In this document: piece by piece, positions 1 through 5,766 of the stretch
Numbering within the stretch: the first letter of the stretch is position 1
Layout: each line of letters opens with the position of its first letter
Source of the DNA: Acidobacteriota bacterium
Lineage (GTDB): Bacteria > Acidobacteriota > Blastocatellia > Pyrinomonadales > Pyrinomonadaceae
Length of the DNA: 18,940 bases
Assembly (NCBI GenBank): GCA_005790265.1
Contig: SXVE01000318.1
Coordinates: 1 to 18,940, forward strand
Reading direction: 5' to 3'
Program-made: the position numbers and the translations under genes
Notes under the pieces: generated by a model
Seen by the model: the letters and a program-made list of their open reading frames with translations, nothing else
What the model was told of the DNA's origin: nothing
The model's database searches: none

Positions 1-25
1 CGTCTACCTATTCCGCCACCCAAGC
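1..25 (-). tRNA. tRNA-Leu, 5' part only (cut by window edge)
   Basis: Read on the minus strand, the first 25 bases give GCTTGGG (acceptor strand), TG, then GCGGAATAGGTAGACG. The GGCGGAAT-GGTAGACG D-arm is characteristic of bacterial tRNA-Leu, a class II tRNA. The anticodon lies outside the window, so the isoacceptor cannot be named. A sigma70-like promoter sits directly upstream, which supports the 5' end placed at base 25. Confidence 0.8.
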
Positions 26-34
26 ACGAATTAG

Positions 35-63
35 AGAGTAACACGACTGAAATTTAAGTTCAA
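35..63 (-). promoter_or_regulatory. Promoter of the tRNA-Leu
   Basis: Minus strand: TTGAAC (63-58), a 17-nt spacer, then TACTCT (40-35). The predicted transcription start falls around base 28, just before the mature 5' end of the tRNA. This is the short leader expected for a tRNA gene. Confidence 0.5.
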
Positions 64-190
64 AGCGCAAAATAAAAAGATTAAACTTGTTTGGATAAAC
101 TGTTTACTTGTATTTAGTTATAGCAAACAACTTCAGCATATTGTAAAGATTTTAATGTCAATCAGCAGGCGATTGCGCACCGCTCAAACT

Positions 191-246
191 CGGCTCTCTA
201 AACTTTGGAGTTTTCTATTATTACAAAATAAAAATTTGGAGAGCCG
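191..246. repeat. Inverted repeat downstream of the first response regulator
   Basis: Arms 191-202 and 235-246 pair over 12 bp (CGGCTCTC/GAGAGCCG core) with one G-T type mismatch, around a 32-nt AT-rich loop. It lies about 40 nt beyond the stop codon of the 288-653 gene on the minus strand. No T-tract follows on that strand, so it is not a classical intrinsic terminator. It may be an mRNA 3'-end structure. Confidence 0.4.
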
Positions 247-287
247 TGCACATCGAAAATGTTCTGAATTAAATATTATAATGTTAT

Positions 288-653
288 TTAGTGCTCAAGA
301 TACTTGCTTATTACTGGTTCGAGCATTTTAAAGTTGATGGGTTTGTCAATTAGCTCATCGCAGCCGGCTTCTATTGCACGCGTTTGATACGCTTTGCCGA
401 AAGCCGTCACGGCAATAATCGGAATATGTCTGGAGCCGTCAAATTCTCTGATTGCTTTGACAGTGGTAAGACCGTCAACCATCGGCAGCGATATATCCAT
501 TAAAATAAGGTCGGGCTGATATTTCTTGAAGCTATCAACGGCTTCAATTCCATCGCTTGCTTCGATTACTTGATAACCGTAGCTTTCAATCACGATTTTC
601 ATAAAATTGCGGGAATCTTCATAATCTTCGACGATGAGAACTGTTTTTGCCAT
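288..653 (-). CDS. Single-domain response regulator (CheY-like receiver)
   Basis: This 121-residue protein is one receiver domain with no output domain. It would accept a phosphoryl group from a histidine kinase and signal through protein contacts. The hallmark residues are visible: the acidic pair E9/D10 in VLIVEDY, the phospho-acceptor D53 in LILMDISLP, T83 in IIAVTA and K104 in the DKP motif. The start is supported by an SD, AGAGG, just upstream of ATG. A paralogue of identical length lies upstream at 867-1232. No kinase is in the window, so its partner is unknown. It could work in chemotaxis, twitching motility or a phosphorelay. The receiver assignment is firm and the pathway is not known. 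Confidence 0.93.
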   Translation of the reverse strand: MAKTVLIVEDYEDSRNFMKIVIESYGYQVIEASDGIEAVDSFKKYQPDLILMDISLPMVDGLTTVKAIREFDGSRHIPIIAVTAFGKAYQTRAIEAGCDELIDKPINFKMLEPVISKYLEH

Positions 654-764
654 AATACCTCTTTAGCATTTTTAGGAATGTTTGAAACTATTTTGAAAAG
701 ATTATGAATCTAAAAATGAACCGCAAAAACTTTTTGATGCACTAAACCGGTTTCTGTGATGCTC

Positions 765-813
765 AAACGCTCATAGAAAATAAAAAGTCGCTTTTTATTT
801 TCTATGAGCGTTT
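765..813. repeat. Perfect 23-bp hairpin between the two response regulators
   Basis: Bases 765-787 and 791-813 are exact reverse complements over 23 bp around a TCG loop. The stem reads AAACGCTCATAG followed by an A-rich run up to base 787. It begins 54 nt beyond the stop of the 867-1232 gene on the minus strand. A transcript from that gene would fold into it. There is no T-tract outside the stem, though the long stem could still end or stabilise the RNA. It could also be a cruciform or a small mobile palindromic repeat. Confidence 0.7.
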
Positions 814-866
814 TAAAAACCAATACGGTTAATGATTATGTTTCATGCAATTTCCGAAATCCTTAT

Positions 867-1232
867 TCAGCAACCCAAATATTGATTTAAAACCGGTTCA
901 AGCGTTGCAAAATCGAATGGCTTATTAATCAAATCGTCGCAACCCGCTTCAATTGCTTGTCTATAATAGGATTGACCGTGAGCCGTAACGGCGATAATCG
1001 GTAGTTTAGCCATTCCTTCAAATTTTCTGATGACTCTAGTCGCCGCCAAACCGTCCATCACTGGCATTGCCAAATCCATCAAAACCAAATCGGGCAGTTG
1101 TTTTTGCACCGCCTCCACCGCTTTCTCGCCGTTTACCGCTTCGATTGCTTGATAGCCATAGCTTTCAACCAAGACTTTCATGAAACTGCGCGTATCGGCG
1201 TAATCTTCGACAATGAGAACTTTTTTTTTCAT
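867..1232 (-). CDS. Single-domain response regulator (CheY-like receiver), paralogue
   Basis: This is a stand-alone receiver domain of 121 residues. E9/D10, phospho-acceptor D53 (LVLMDLAMP), T83 and K104 (NKP) are all conserved, so it should be phosphorylatable. It aligns without gaps to the product of 288-653, with 68 of 121 identical residues by hand count (about 56%). That indicates a tandem duplication that has since diverged. Differences cluster in the alpha4-beta5-alpha5 surface (for example F85 versus H85), the usual partner-binding face, which suggests different partners. No clear SD precedes the ATG. The 213-nt spacer to the downstream copy contains a perfect hairpin, so the two may be expressed separately. 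Confidence 0.93.
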   Translation of the reverse strand: MKKKVLIVEDYADTRSFMKVLVESYGYQAIEAVNGEKAVEAVQKQLPDLVLMDLAMPVMDGLAATRVIRKFEGMAKLPIIAVTAHGQSYYRQAIEAGCDDLINKPFDFATLEPVLNQYLGC

Positions 1233-1358
1233 AATTTTGTTAAACTGTTGTAAAACAATACATCAAACTCAAACAAATTTACGTTTTCAAAAATCAGCAA
1301 GTTCAGTGCCAAAATGCGGTCAAATAACCACTTTAACTATTAAATTTAGTTTTTATTT

Positions 1359-1997
1359 TCAATTCTGCTCTTTTAATTTTGCTTCAGCGTTACGCAGATT
1401 TTGTTGATATCCTCTGTTTTGAGGAGATATTTTAACGGCTTTTTGCAAGGCTTCGACGGCTTTTTCATACTCGTTTAATTTAATGTAAGCGATTCCCAAA
1501 AAAGCATATGCTTCCGCATCTTTAGGATTGAGTTTGACAGTCGTTTGGTAAGCGTCCGCCGCTTCGGAATAGCGATTTAATTTATACAAAACGCTGGCGA
1601 GATTGTACCAGGCATCGGTGTAATCGGGTTTTAGCTCGACGGCTTTGCGCAAGGCTTCGACAGCGGCTTCGTCTTCGTTTAATTCGCCGTGTGCAAATCC
1701 CAAACTATACCAAATCAGCGGTTCGTCTTTTTTAAATTCGAGCGCCTGCCGAAAATAAACGAGCGCTTCCGCATTGTTTTTTAATTTTGAATAATAACTT
1801 CCGATGCCGTAAGCGGCTTTCCAGTTTGGAGCTGCCGCAAATGATTTTTTATACTCGGCAAGCGCTTCAGAGTATTTTTTCCGGTCGTTTAATTTCTTAG
1901 CTTTGACCAAAAATTTGTCGTCGTTTTGCGCCGAAACGGAAAATACGAGCGCAATTGAAACGAGTATCGTCGCCAAAAATAATTGTAAATTTTTCAT
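1359..1997 (-). CDS. Secreted tetratricopeptide repeat (TPR) protein
   Basis: This 212-residue protein starts MKNLQLFLATILVSIALVFS, a typical Sec signal peptide with likely cleavage after VSA-Q. The rest is about five TPR units with the usual W/Y/G/A/P spacing, for example EALAEYKKSFAAAPNWKAAY and AWYNLASVLYKLNRYSEAAD. It probably acts as a protein-interaction scaffold outside the cytoplasmic membrane; the partner is unknown. An upstream in-frame TTG at 2006 would add only three residues; the ATG at 1997 places the signal peptide best. A possible promoter lies 20-49 nt upstream. The gene reads towards the response regulators, with a 126-nt spacer before them and no obvious terminator, so partial readthrough is possible. 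Confidence 0.88.
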   Translation of the reverse strand: MKNLQLFLATILVSIALVFSVSAQNDDKFLVKAKKLNDRKKYSEALAEYKKSFAAAPNWKAAYGIGSYYSKLKNNAEALVYFRQALEFKKDEPLIWYSLGFAHGELNEDEAAVEALRKAVELKPDYTDAWYNLASVLYKLNRYSEAADAYQTTVKLNPKDAEAYAFLGIAYIKLNEYEKAVEALQKAVKISPQNRGYQQNLRNAEAKLKEQN

Positions 1998-2016
1998 CGG
2001 TTTCAATAAAATTGAG

Positions 2017-2046
2017 ATTATTCTCCGGCAAAAATATAATTGCCAA
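2017..2046 (-). promoter_or_regulatory. Possible promoter of the TPR gene
   Basis: Minus strand: TTGGCA (2046-2041), an 18-nt spacer and AATAAT (2022-2017). The predicted start gives a leader of only about a dozen bases before the ATG at 1997. This is plausible but rests on pattern only. Confidence 0.35.
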
Positions 2047-2211
2047 TTTCGTTATTATTGTTGCAGGCAATACTTTTACACTCGAGAAATAAAGGCAAGA
2101 ATATTATATTCGGCAGGTAAATATCAATCCGGGCGAAAAAAATATTTGCCGTTGCGATTGAATCGGCGAACATTTCGGGGTGCTTTCGCTTTTCAATTAC
2201 TTTAAAAGTTA

Positions 2212-2247
2212 AAAAAGGCAGCTTTTCAAAAGAGAAGCTGCCTTTTT
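2212..2247. terminator. Intrinsic terminator closing the small-ORF region
   Basis: A stem of GGCAGCTT (2217-2224) with AAGCTGCC (2235-2242) is flanked by AAAAA/TTTTT. On the minus strand it is followed by a run of six T, so it is a good terminator for minus-strand RNA coming from the small ORFs. It begins 23 nt beyond the stop of the 12-codon ORF. It also has T's on the plus strand and could work both ways. Confidence 0.8.
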
Positions 2248-2270
2248 CGTTTGTTTATCGGAGCGACTTA

Positions 2271-2309
2271 TTAATTGCCAGCCGCCCCGTTGGTATTATC
2301 ATTTATCAT
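2271..2309 (-). CDS. 12-codon ORF with a near-perfect ribosome binding site
   Basis: The encoded peptide is MINDNTNGAAGN. The case for translation is the site upstream: GGGGGTGAT, which matches the ideal SD GGAGGTGAT at 8 of 9 positions and lies 5 nt before ATG. Few other genes in this window have an SD this strong. An in-frame TGA lies just upstream, so the ORF cannot be longer. It is followed by a strong terminator at 2247-2212. Upstream on the same strand is a 7-bp hairpin (2345-2326). The product could be a leader peptide, a tiny secreted signal or a by-product of a small RNA. I do not recognise it. Confidence 0.4.
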   Translation of the reverse strand: MINDNTNGAAGN

Positions 2310-2325
2310 ATAATATCACCCCCAG

Positions 2326-2345
2326 GACTGACTTAGATGTCAGTC
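2326..2345. repeat. Short hairpin upstream of the 12-codon ORF
   Basis: GACTGAC (2326-2332) and GTCAGTC (2339-2345) form a perfect 7-bp stem with a 6-nt loop. It lies a few bases upstream of the GGGGGTGAT site on the minus strand. It may be part of the leader that controls access to that site, or a protein-binding dyad. Confidence 0.4.
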
Positions 2346-2383
2346 GGCGGGAAAAGTTGCCGCAAAATTTTTATTGCGCACAA

Positions 2384-2536
2384 TTACTGTTTGTCTGATT
2401 TTTTGATTTTGTTCTCGTCGTTTTTGTCAGCGTTTTTTTTCTCGCCAACCGTCTCGGCGATTTTGAAAATCGGATCACCGTTTTGATCAACGTCGGGAAT
2501 TTTCGCGAGTTTTTTCTTTAATTTTTTATCTTCCAC
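2384..2536 (-). CDS. Small lysine-rich hypothetical protein, 50 residues
   Basis: This ORF starts at GTG (2536) with a clear SD, AAAGGAGA, about 10 nt upstream; that SD decides the start. The product begins MEDKKLKKKLAKIPDVDQNG and ends NKIKKSDKQ. It is highly charged, with no signal peptide or membrane segment. The stretch DVDQNGDP resembles the first half of an EF-hand calcium loop. The register then fails, with Ile at loop position 12 where Glu is expected, so calcium binding is not claimed. The stop codon of the preceding small ORF (2552) merges with this SD, which suggests translational coupling. No family is recognised. Confidence 0.6.
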   Translation of the reverse strand: MEDKKLKKKLAKIPDVDQNGDPIFKIAETVGEKKNADKNDENKIKKSDKQ

Positions 2537-2551
2537 AGTTTTTATTCTCCT

Positions 2552-2770
2552 TTACGAAAAATTGTTGTCCGAGTCTTTTATTACTTTAAACTGTCGCAGA
2601 TCAAGCGGCAAACTTTCTTCGGCATCATTAAAAATTAGCAGTAAAACTAATAATGGTAATTCGCTTGATTTTTCTTTATACGAAAATTTTGGCGAATCGG
2701 TTCGGTTACCGCAATGCGCGGTCAATTGTGTTATGATTGCCAAAAAAAAGTCGTATTCGGTAAAAATCAA
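2552..2770 (-). CDS. Possible small ORF upstream of the 50-residue gene
   Basis: An open frame of up to 72 codons begins at TTG (2770), with a second TTG at 2725; there is no ATG and no convincing SD. The C-terminal half looks protein-like, with a hydrophobic run (LPLLVLLLIF) followed by NDAEESLPLDLRQFKVIKD. Its TAA stop runs straight into the AGGAGA of the next gene, as in coupled operon pairs. Against it, the frame covers the space where the divergent NfeD-like gene needs its promoter, and the 5' end touches that gene's start codon. It may be a shorter gene, a remnant or chance. Confidence 0.3.
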   Translation of the reverse strand: MIFTEYDFFLAIITQLTAHCGNRTDSPKFSYKEKSSELPLLVLLLIFNDAEESLPLDLRQFKVIKDSDNNFS

Positions 2771-3246
2771 TGGAACAGGCAGCGTGGATTTTATGGAGCG
2801 TTTTAGGCGTAATTTTAATTGTCGCCGAAATTTTTACGCTCGGTTTTGTTCTTTTTTGGTTTGGCATCGGCGCATTCGCCGCAGCGTTAATCGGCTTTCT
2901 AGGCTTCGGTTGGGTCGTTCAATTCATCGTTTTCGCGCTCGTTTCAACGGTTTTAACGGCGATGTCGCGAACGATTTTCACCAATTATTTTTCGCGCGAA
3001 AACGAAGACGCTTTGAAAATCGGTCTTGACGCACTGCCCGGAAAAATCGGAACGGTCATTTCGCCAAGCCGCGGAGCGCTTCACGAAGGCGCCGTCAAAG
3101 TTTACGGTTCCACCTGGACGGCTTTTCCGGCGGACGGCGAATCGGCGTTGATCGAAGGCGAAAAAGTGGAAGTCGTCAGCATCAAAGGCTCTTCGATTTT
3201 TGTTCGCCGCGTTGAAAGGGAACTGCCGGAATGGCGGCAAAGCTAA
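2770..3246 (+). CDS. NfeD-like membrane protein with C-terminal OB-fold
   Basis: This 158-residue protein has an N-terminal hydrophobic half: WILWSVLGVILIVAEIFTLG, then a second helical stretch at about residues 25-65. A soluble domain follows at about 85-155 (GKIGTVISPSRGALHEGAVKV..WTAF..EGEKVEVVSIKGSSIFV). This is the short NfeD/YbbK layout: the OB-fold domain has the G-x-V..G..GEKV..V pattern. Known family members work with SPFH/stomatin proteins such as QmcA in membrane organisation. No such partner lies next to it here, so the partner must be elsewhere or absent. No clear SD precedes the ATG; a TATGAT box at 2732-2737 could be its -10. It converges on the PP2C gene with a shared terminator. 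Confidence 0.85.
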   Translation: MEQAAWILWSVLGVILIVAEIFTLGFVLFWFGIGAFAAALIGFLGFGWVVQFIVFALVSTVLTAMSRTIFTNYFSRENEDALKIGLDALPGKIGTVISPSRGALHEGAVKVYGSTWTAFPADGESALIEGEKVEVVSIKGSSIFVRRVERELPEWRQS

Positions 3247-3252
3247 AATAAA

Positions 3253-3292
3253 AAAAGGGGAGTCGAAACAGATCTGTTTCGACTCCCCTTTT
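3253..3292. terminator. Bidirectional intrinsic terminator (40-bp perfect palindrome)
   Basis: Bases 3253-3272 and 3273-3292 are exact reverse complements over 20 bp with the core GGGGAGTCGAAACAGA. The plus side leaves CCCCTTTTCTCTTT and the minus side CCCCTTTTTTTATTTT. It sits between the stops of the convergent NfeD-like and PP2C genes and would serve both. Confidence 0.93.
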
Positions 3293-3322
3293 CTCTTTAA
3301 CTGATTAAACTCACCGGACAAC

Positions 3323-4258
3323 TTAAATGAATTCGCCGGTTGTTTGGTCTGCCGTGTCGTGAATATCGCTCAAATTTAAAAGTTCAAGCTTAACGTCTTC
3401 ACCGTTTGAATCGTTCAAATCTTCGCCGGAAAGCGCCGCGATAATGACCGTGATGTTGTCTTCGCCGCCGCGCTCATTCGCTTCTTTGACGAGTTCGGCG
3501 CACGCCATTTCCAAATGATCTTTGTTGTCGAGCACGATTCTCTGCATACTCGCGCCGCTGACTTTGTTTGACAAACCGTCGCTGCACAGCAACAGCACGT
3601 CGCCGCTGCGCGGTTTCAGACGCGCCGCGACCGGGTAAATCTCGCTCTGCGCGCCGAGCGCCTGCAAAATCACGTTTTTCAGCGTGTGCGTTTCAGCTTC
3701 TTCAGGAGAAATCTGCTGCGCGTCAATCAGCTGCTGAACGAGCGACTGATCTTTCGTGACCTGATAAATTTTACCGTTGCGAACCAAATAAGCGCGGCTG
3801 TCGCCGATTTGAATTAAATCTATCGCTTCGCGCGTAATGCCGACGCCGGTAAAAGTCGCGCCCATTCCCTGAAATTGCGGATCGGTGCGTCCCTGCTGAT
3901 GAATCAAGTAATTAGCGTAAATCGTCGCGTCGTAAAGTTTGCCGATTAATGAAGAATCATAACCGTCAGGCGTTACGGTTTTTTCCGGATCATCATCGAG
4001 AATTTTCTGGCTGACTGTTTCAACCGCCATTTTACTGGCAACCTCGCCCGCTAGAGCGCCGCCCATTCCGTCAGAAACGGCTAAAACAATTCCATTGTCA
4101 TCAATCTCAAACCTTTGCGATTCGACGACGAATTCGTTCGGTTCCTGCGAACTCGTCCACGCTTTGATGTTTGAAACGTGCAGCAGAAGATAATTATCCT
4201 CATTGCCTTTTCGGACGCGCCCGATGTGTGACGTAGCATGAATATCAACAATCAACAT
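3323..4258 (-). CDS. PP2C-type (PPM) serine/threonine protein phosphatase
   Basis: This 311-residue cytoplasmic phosphatase hydrolyses phospho-Ser/Thr using two metal ions. Family motifs appear in order: GRVRKGNEDN (residues 13-22, with D21 as metal ligand), SDGMGG (D63, G64), GMGATFTGV, IGDSRAYLVRNG, TKDQSLVQQL, LLLCSDGLSNKV and GGEDNITVI near residue 270. The C-terminus after the catalytic domain is a short acidic tail. Bacterial PPM enzymes of this size (Stp/PrpC-like) usually oppose Hanks-type kinases, and none is in the window. It lies 79 nt downstream of the PLP-enzyme gene on the same strand, and that spacer is filled by an inverted repeat. Transcription would end at the palindrome at 3292-3253. 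Confidence 0.94.
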   Translation of the reverse strand: MLIVDIHATSHIGRVRKGNEDNYLLLHVSNIKAWTSSQEPNEFVVESQRFEIDDNGIVLAVSDGMGGALAGEVASKMAVETVSQKILDDDPEKTVTPDGYDSSLIGKLYDATIYANYLIHQQGRTDPQFQGMGATFTGVGITREAIDLIQIGDSRAYLVRNGKIYQVTKDQSLVQQLIDAQQISPEEAETHTLKNVILQALGAQSEIYPVAARLKPRSGDVLLLCSDGLSNKVSGASMQRIVLDNKDHLEMACAELVKEANERGGEDNITVIIAALSGEDLNDSNGEDVKLELLNLSDIHDTADQTTGEFI

Positions 4259-4267
4259 AATTTACAA

Positions 4268-4339
4268 AGTTTCAAGCTTCAGATTTCAAAACTCAAGTTT
4301 AACCGCTAACTTGAAAAACGAAACCCGAACTTTGAAACT
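4268..4339. repeat. Intercistronic inverted repeat, copy 1 (PLP enzyme / PP2C)
   Basis: Arms 4268-4299 and 4308-4339 pair at 23 of 32 positions around an 8-nt loop. The outer word is AGTTTCAA/TTGAAACT and the inner word is TCAAGTT/AACTTG(A). The right arm overlaps the TAG stop of the PLP-enzyme gene, and the left arm ends 9 nt before the PP2C start codon. It shares GAAACCCGAA with copies 2 and 3. Confidence 0.6.
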
Positions 4340-5510
4340 AAATCAACGCTTGGTCTAAATCCTCTATGATATCTTCCAAATCTTCAATGCCGACAGAAAT
4401 CCGCACTAATCCGTCAGTGATTCCCAAACTTTCACGTTTTTCGGCGGGAACCGAGGCGTGCGTCATCGTTGCCGGATGTGAAATCAGCGTTTCGACGCCG
4501 CCGAGGCTTTCACCTAAAGTACAAATTTTTACGCTTTCTAAAACCTTTCTCGCATTATCGAGCGAACCGGTTTCAAATGCAACCATTCCGCCGAAACCTT
4601 TCTGCTGGCGTTTGGCAAGCTCGTGCTGCGGATGCGAGGCGAGTCCCGGATAATACACTTTTTGAATTTTCGGATGTTCGGTCAGAAAATTGGCAACGGC
4701 GCGCCCGTTTTTATCGTGCGCTTCCATTCGCACGGCGAGCGTCTTCGTGCCGCGCAAAACGAGAAAAGAATCGAACGGTGAAAGAATCGCGCCGACGCTG
4801 TTTTGAATAAAACCGATCCACTCGGCGTCTTTTTCATCGTTCAGTGCCGCGAAACCGCCGACCGAATCCGAATGTCCGTTTAAATACTTGGTCGTCGAAT
4901 GAACGACAATATCAACGCCGAATTCCATCGGACGCTGTAAGTACGGCGACATATAAGTGTTGTCGCAAACCACTTTCGCGCCGTGCGCGTGCGCGATATC
5001 GGAAACCGCCTGCAAATCCGTCACGGTCATAATCGGGTTCGTCGGCGTTTCGACGAAAACCATTTTCGTGTTCGGTTTAAAAGCCTGTTCGAGATTCGAG
5101 GCGTCGGAAGTATCAACCAGATCGAATTCAACGCCGTAATTCGACAAAACTTTGCTGAACAAACGAAAAGTTCCGCCGTAAGTGTTGTCGCCTAAAATCA
5201 CATGCTCGCCCGCTTTGACGAGCTTGAGAACCGCGTCGGTCGCCGACATTCCCGAAGCGAAAGCGAAACCGAAACGCGCGCCTTCGAGCGCCGCAATATT
5301 AGTTTCCAGCGCAGCGCGCGTCGGATTCTGCGTTCGCGCGTATTCGTATCCTTTGTGTTTGCCCAAAGCTTCCTGCGCGTAGGTCGAGGTTTGATAAATC
5401 GGAACGGTAACTGCGCCGGTCGCGACATCGGGTTCATTTCCCGCGTGAATTGCCGTTGTTGAAAATCCCATAAAGTCAAGGTATCTATTTATTCTTGAAA
5501 ACTCAAACAT
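4338..5510 (-). CDS. Cystathionine gamma-synthase/lyase family PLP enzyme
   Basis: This is a Cys/Met metabolism PLP-dependent enzyme of 390 residues from the first ATG. Visible signatures: GYEYARTQNPT (Y57/R59, phosphate contact from the neighbouring subunit), FASGMSA (G87/M88), CDNTY (D183, PLP ring nitrogen) and HSTTKYLNGHSD with Schiff-base lysine K208. The C-terminal LGESLGGVETLISHPATMTHASV is also typical. It either makes cystathionine from an activated homoserine ester and cysteine (MetB) or cleaves cystathionine (MccB/MetC-like); sequence alone does not separate these. The ATG at 5510 has a weak AAGAG SD. The family normally starts at the ATG at 5471 (MGFSTTAIHAG), giving 377 residues. 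A LysR-type gene is divergent, and PP2C follows downstream. Confidence 0.92.
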   Translation of the reverse strand: MFEFSRINRYLDFMGFSTTAIHAGNEPDVATGAVTVPIYQTSTYAQEALGKHKGYEYARTQNPTRAALETNIAALEGARFGFAFASGMSATDAVLKLVKAGEHVILGDNTYGGTFRLFSKVLSNYGVEFDLVDTSDASNLEQAFKPNTKMVFVETPTNPIMTVTDLQAVSDIAHAHGAKVVCDNTYMSPYLQRPMEFGVDIVVHSTTKYLNGHSDSVGGFAALNDEKDAEWIGFIQNSVGAILSPFDSFLVLRGTKTLAVRMEAHDKNGRAVANFLTEHPKIQKVYYPGLASHPQHELAKRQQKGFGGMVAFETGSLDNARKVLESVKICTLGESLGGVETLISHPATMTHASVPAEKRESLGITDGLVRISVGIEDLEDIIEDLDQALI

Positions 5511-5597
5511 TCTAACTCTTTTGGCTGAAATAGACTACCGTAATTGCTGGTTTTTTGCGAAAATAAGGCAAAACAGATGCGGATAGTTCTCACGCGC

Positions 5598-5619
5598 AAC
5601 ATATTAATAACATATTAAT
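5598..5619. promoter_or_regulatory. 11-bp tandem repeat and LysR-type box in the divergent spacer
   Basis: AACATATTAAT occurs twice in direct tandem (5598-5608 and 5609-5619), one helical turn apart. Within it, TAATAACATATTA (5605-5617) has the T-N11-A form with dyad arms TAAT/ATTA, the shape of a LysR-family recognition site. It lies between the PLP-enzyme start (5510) and the LysR start (5767), where an autoregulatory and activating site would be expected. Binding is inferred. Confidence 0.5.
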
Positions 5620-5652
5620 AATGAAAATAAATTGAACTTTTGACGATTCGGC

Positions 5653-5681
5653 TTGACCTTGTTTTAACAGCAGAGTAAAAC
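5653..5681 (+). promoter_or_regulatory. Candidate promoter of the LysR-type gene
   Basis: TTGACC (5653-5658), a 17-nt spacer and TAAAAC (5676-5681). The -35 is good and the -10 is weak. The predicted leader is about 80 nt. The T-N11-A box lies about 40 bp upstream of the -35. Confidence 0.4.
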
Positions 5682-5766
5682 TTACAAATCAGTATTTATT
5701 CTATTTTCATAACAATAACTTTTCGTAATACGTTAGACGCTTTTAGCTCGCTTTCATTTTAATTTT

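Noticed and set aside
191..246. Inverted repeat as an intrinsic terminator for the first response regulator
   Set aside because: The loop is long and no T-tract follows on the minus strand; it is kept only as an inverted repeat.
1903..2205. 100-codon plus-strand ORF upstream of the terminator at 2212-2247
   Set aside because: It overlaps the N-terminus of the TPR gene in antisense, has no SD and has a low-quality, Arg/Tyr-rich composition. The terminator is better explained by minus-strand small ORFs.
2459..2494. EF-hand calcium site in the 50-residue protein (DVDQNGDP)
   Set aside because: Only the first half of the loop fits; position 12 is Ile instead of Glu, so it is probably chance in a charged peptide.
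2562..3029. 155-codon plus-strand ORF overlapping the NfeD-like start
   Set aside because: It runs in another frame through the NfeD-like gene and ends in an Arg-rich stretch without domain features.
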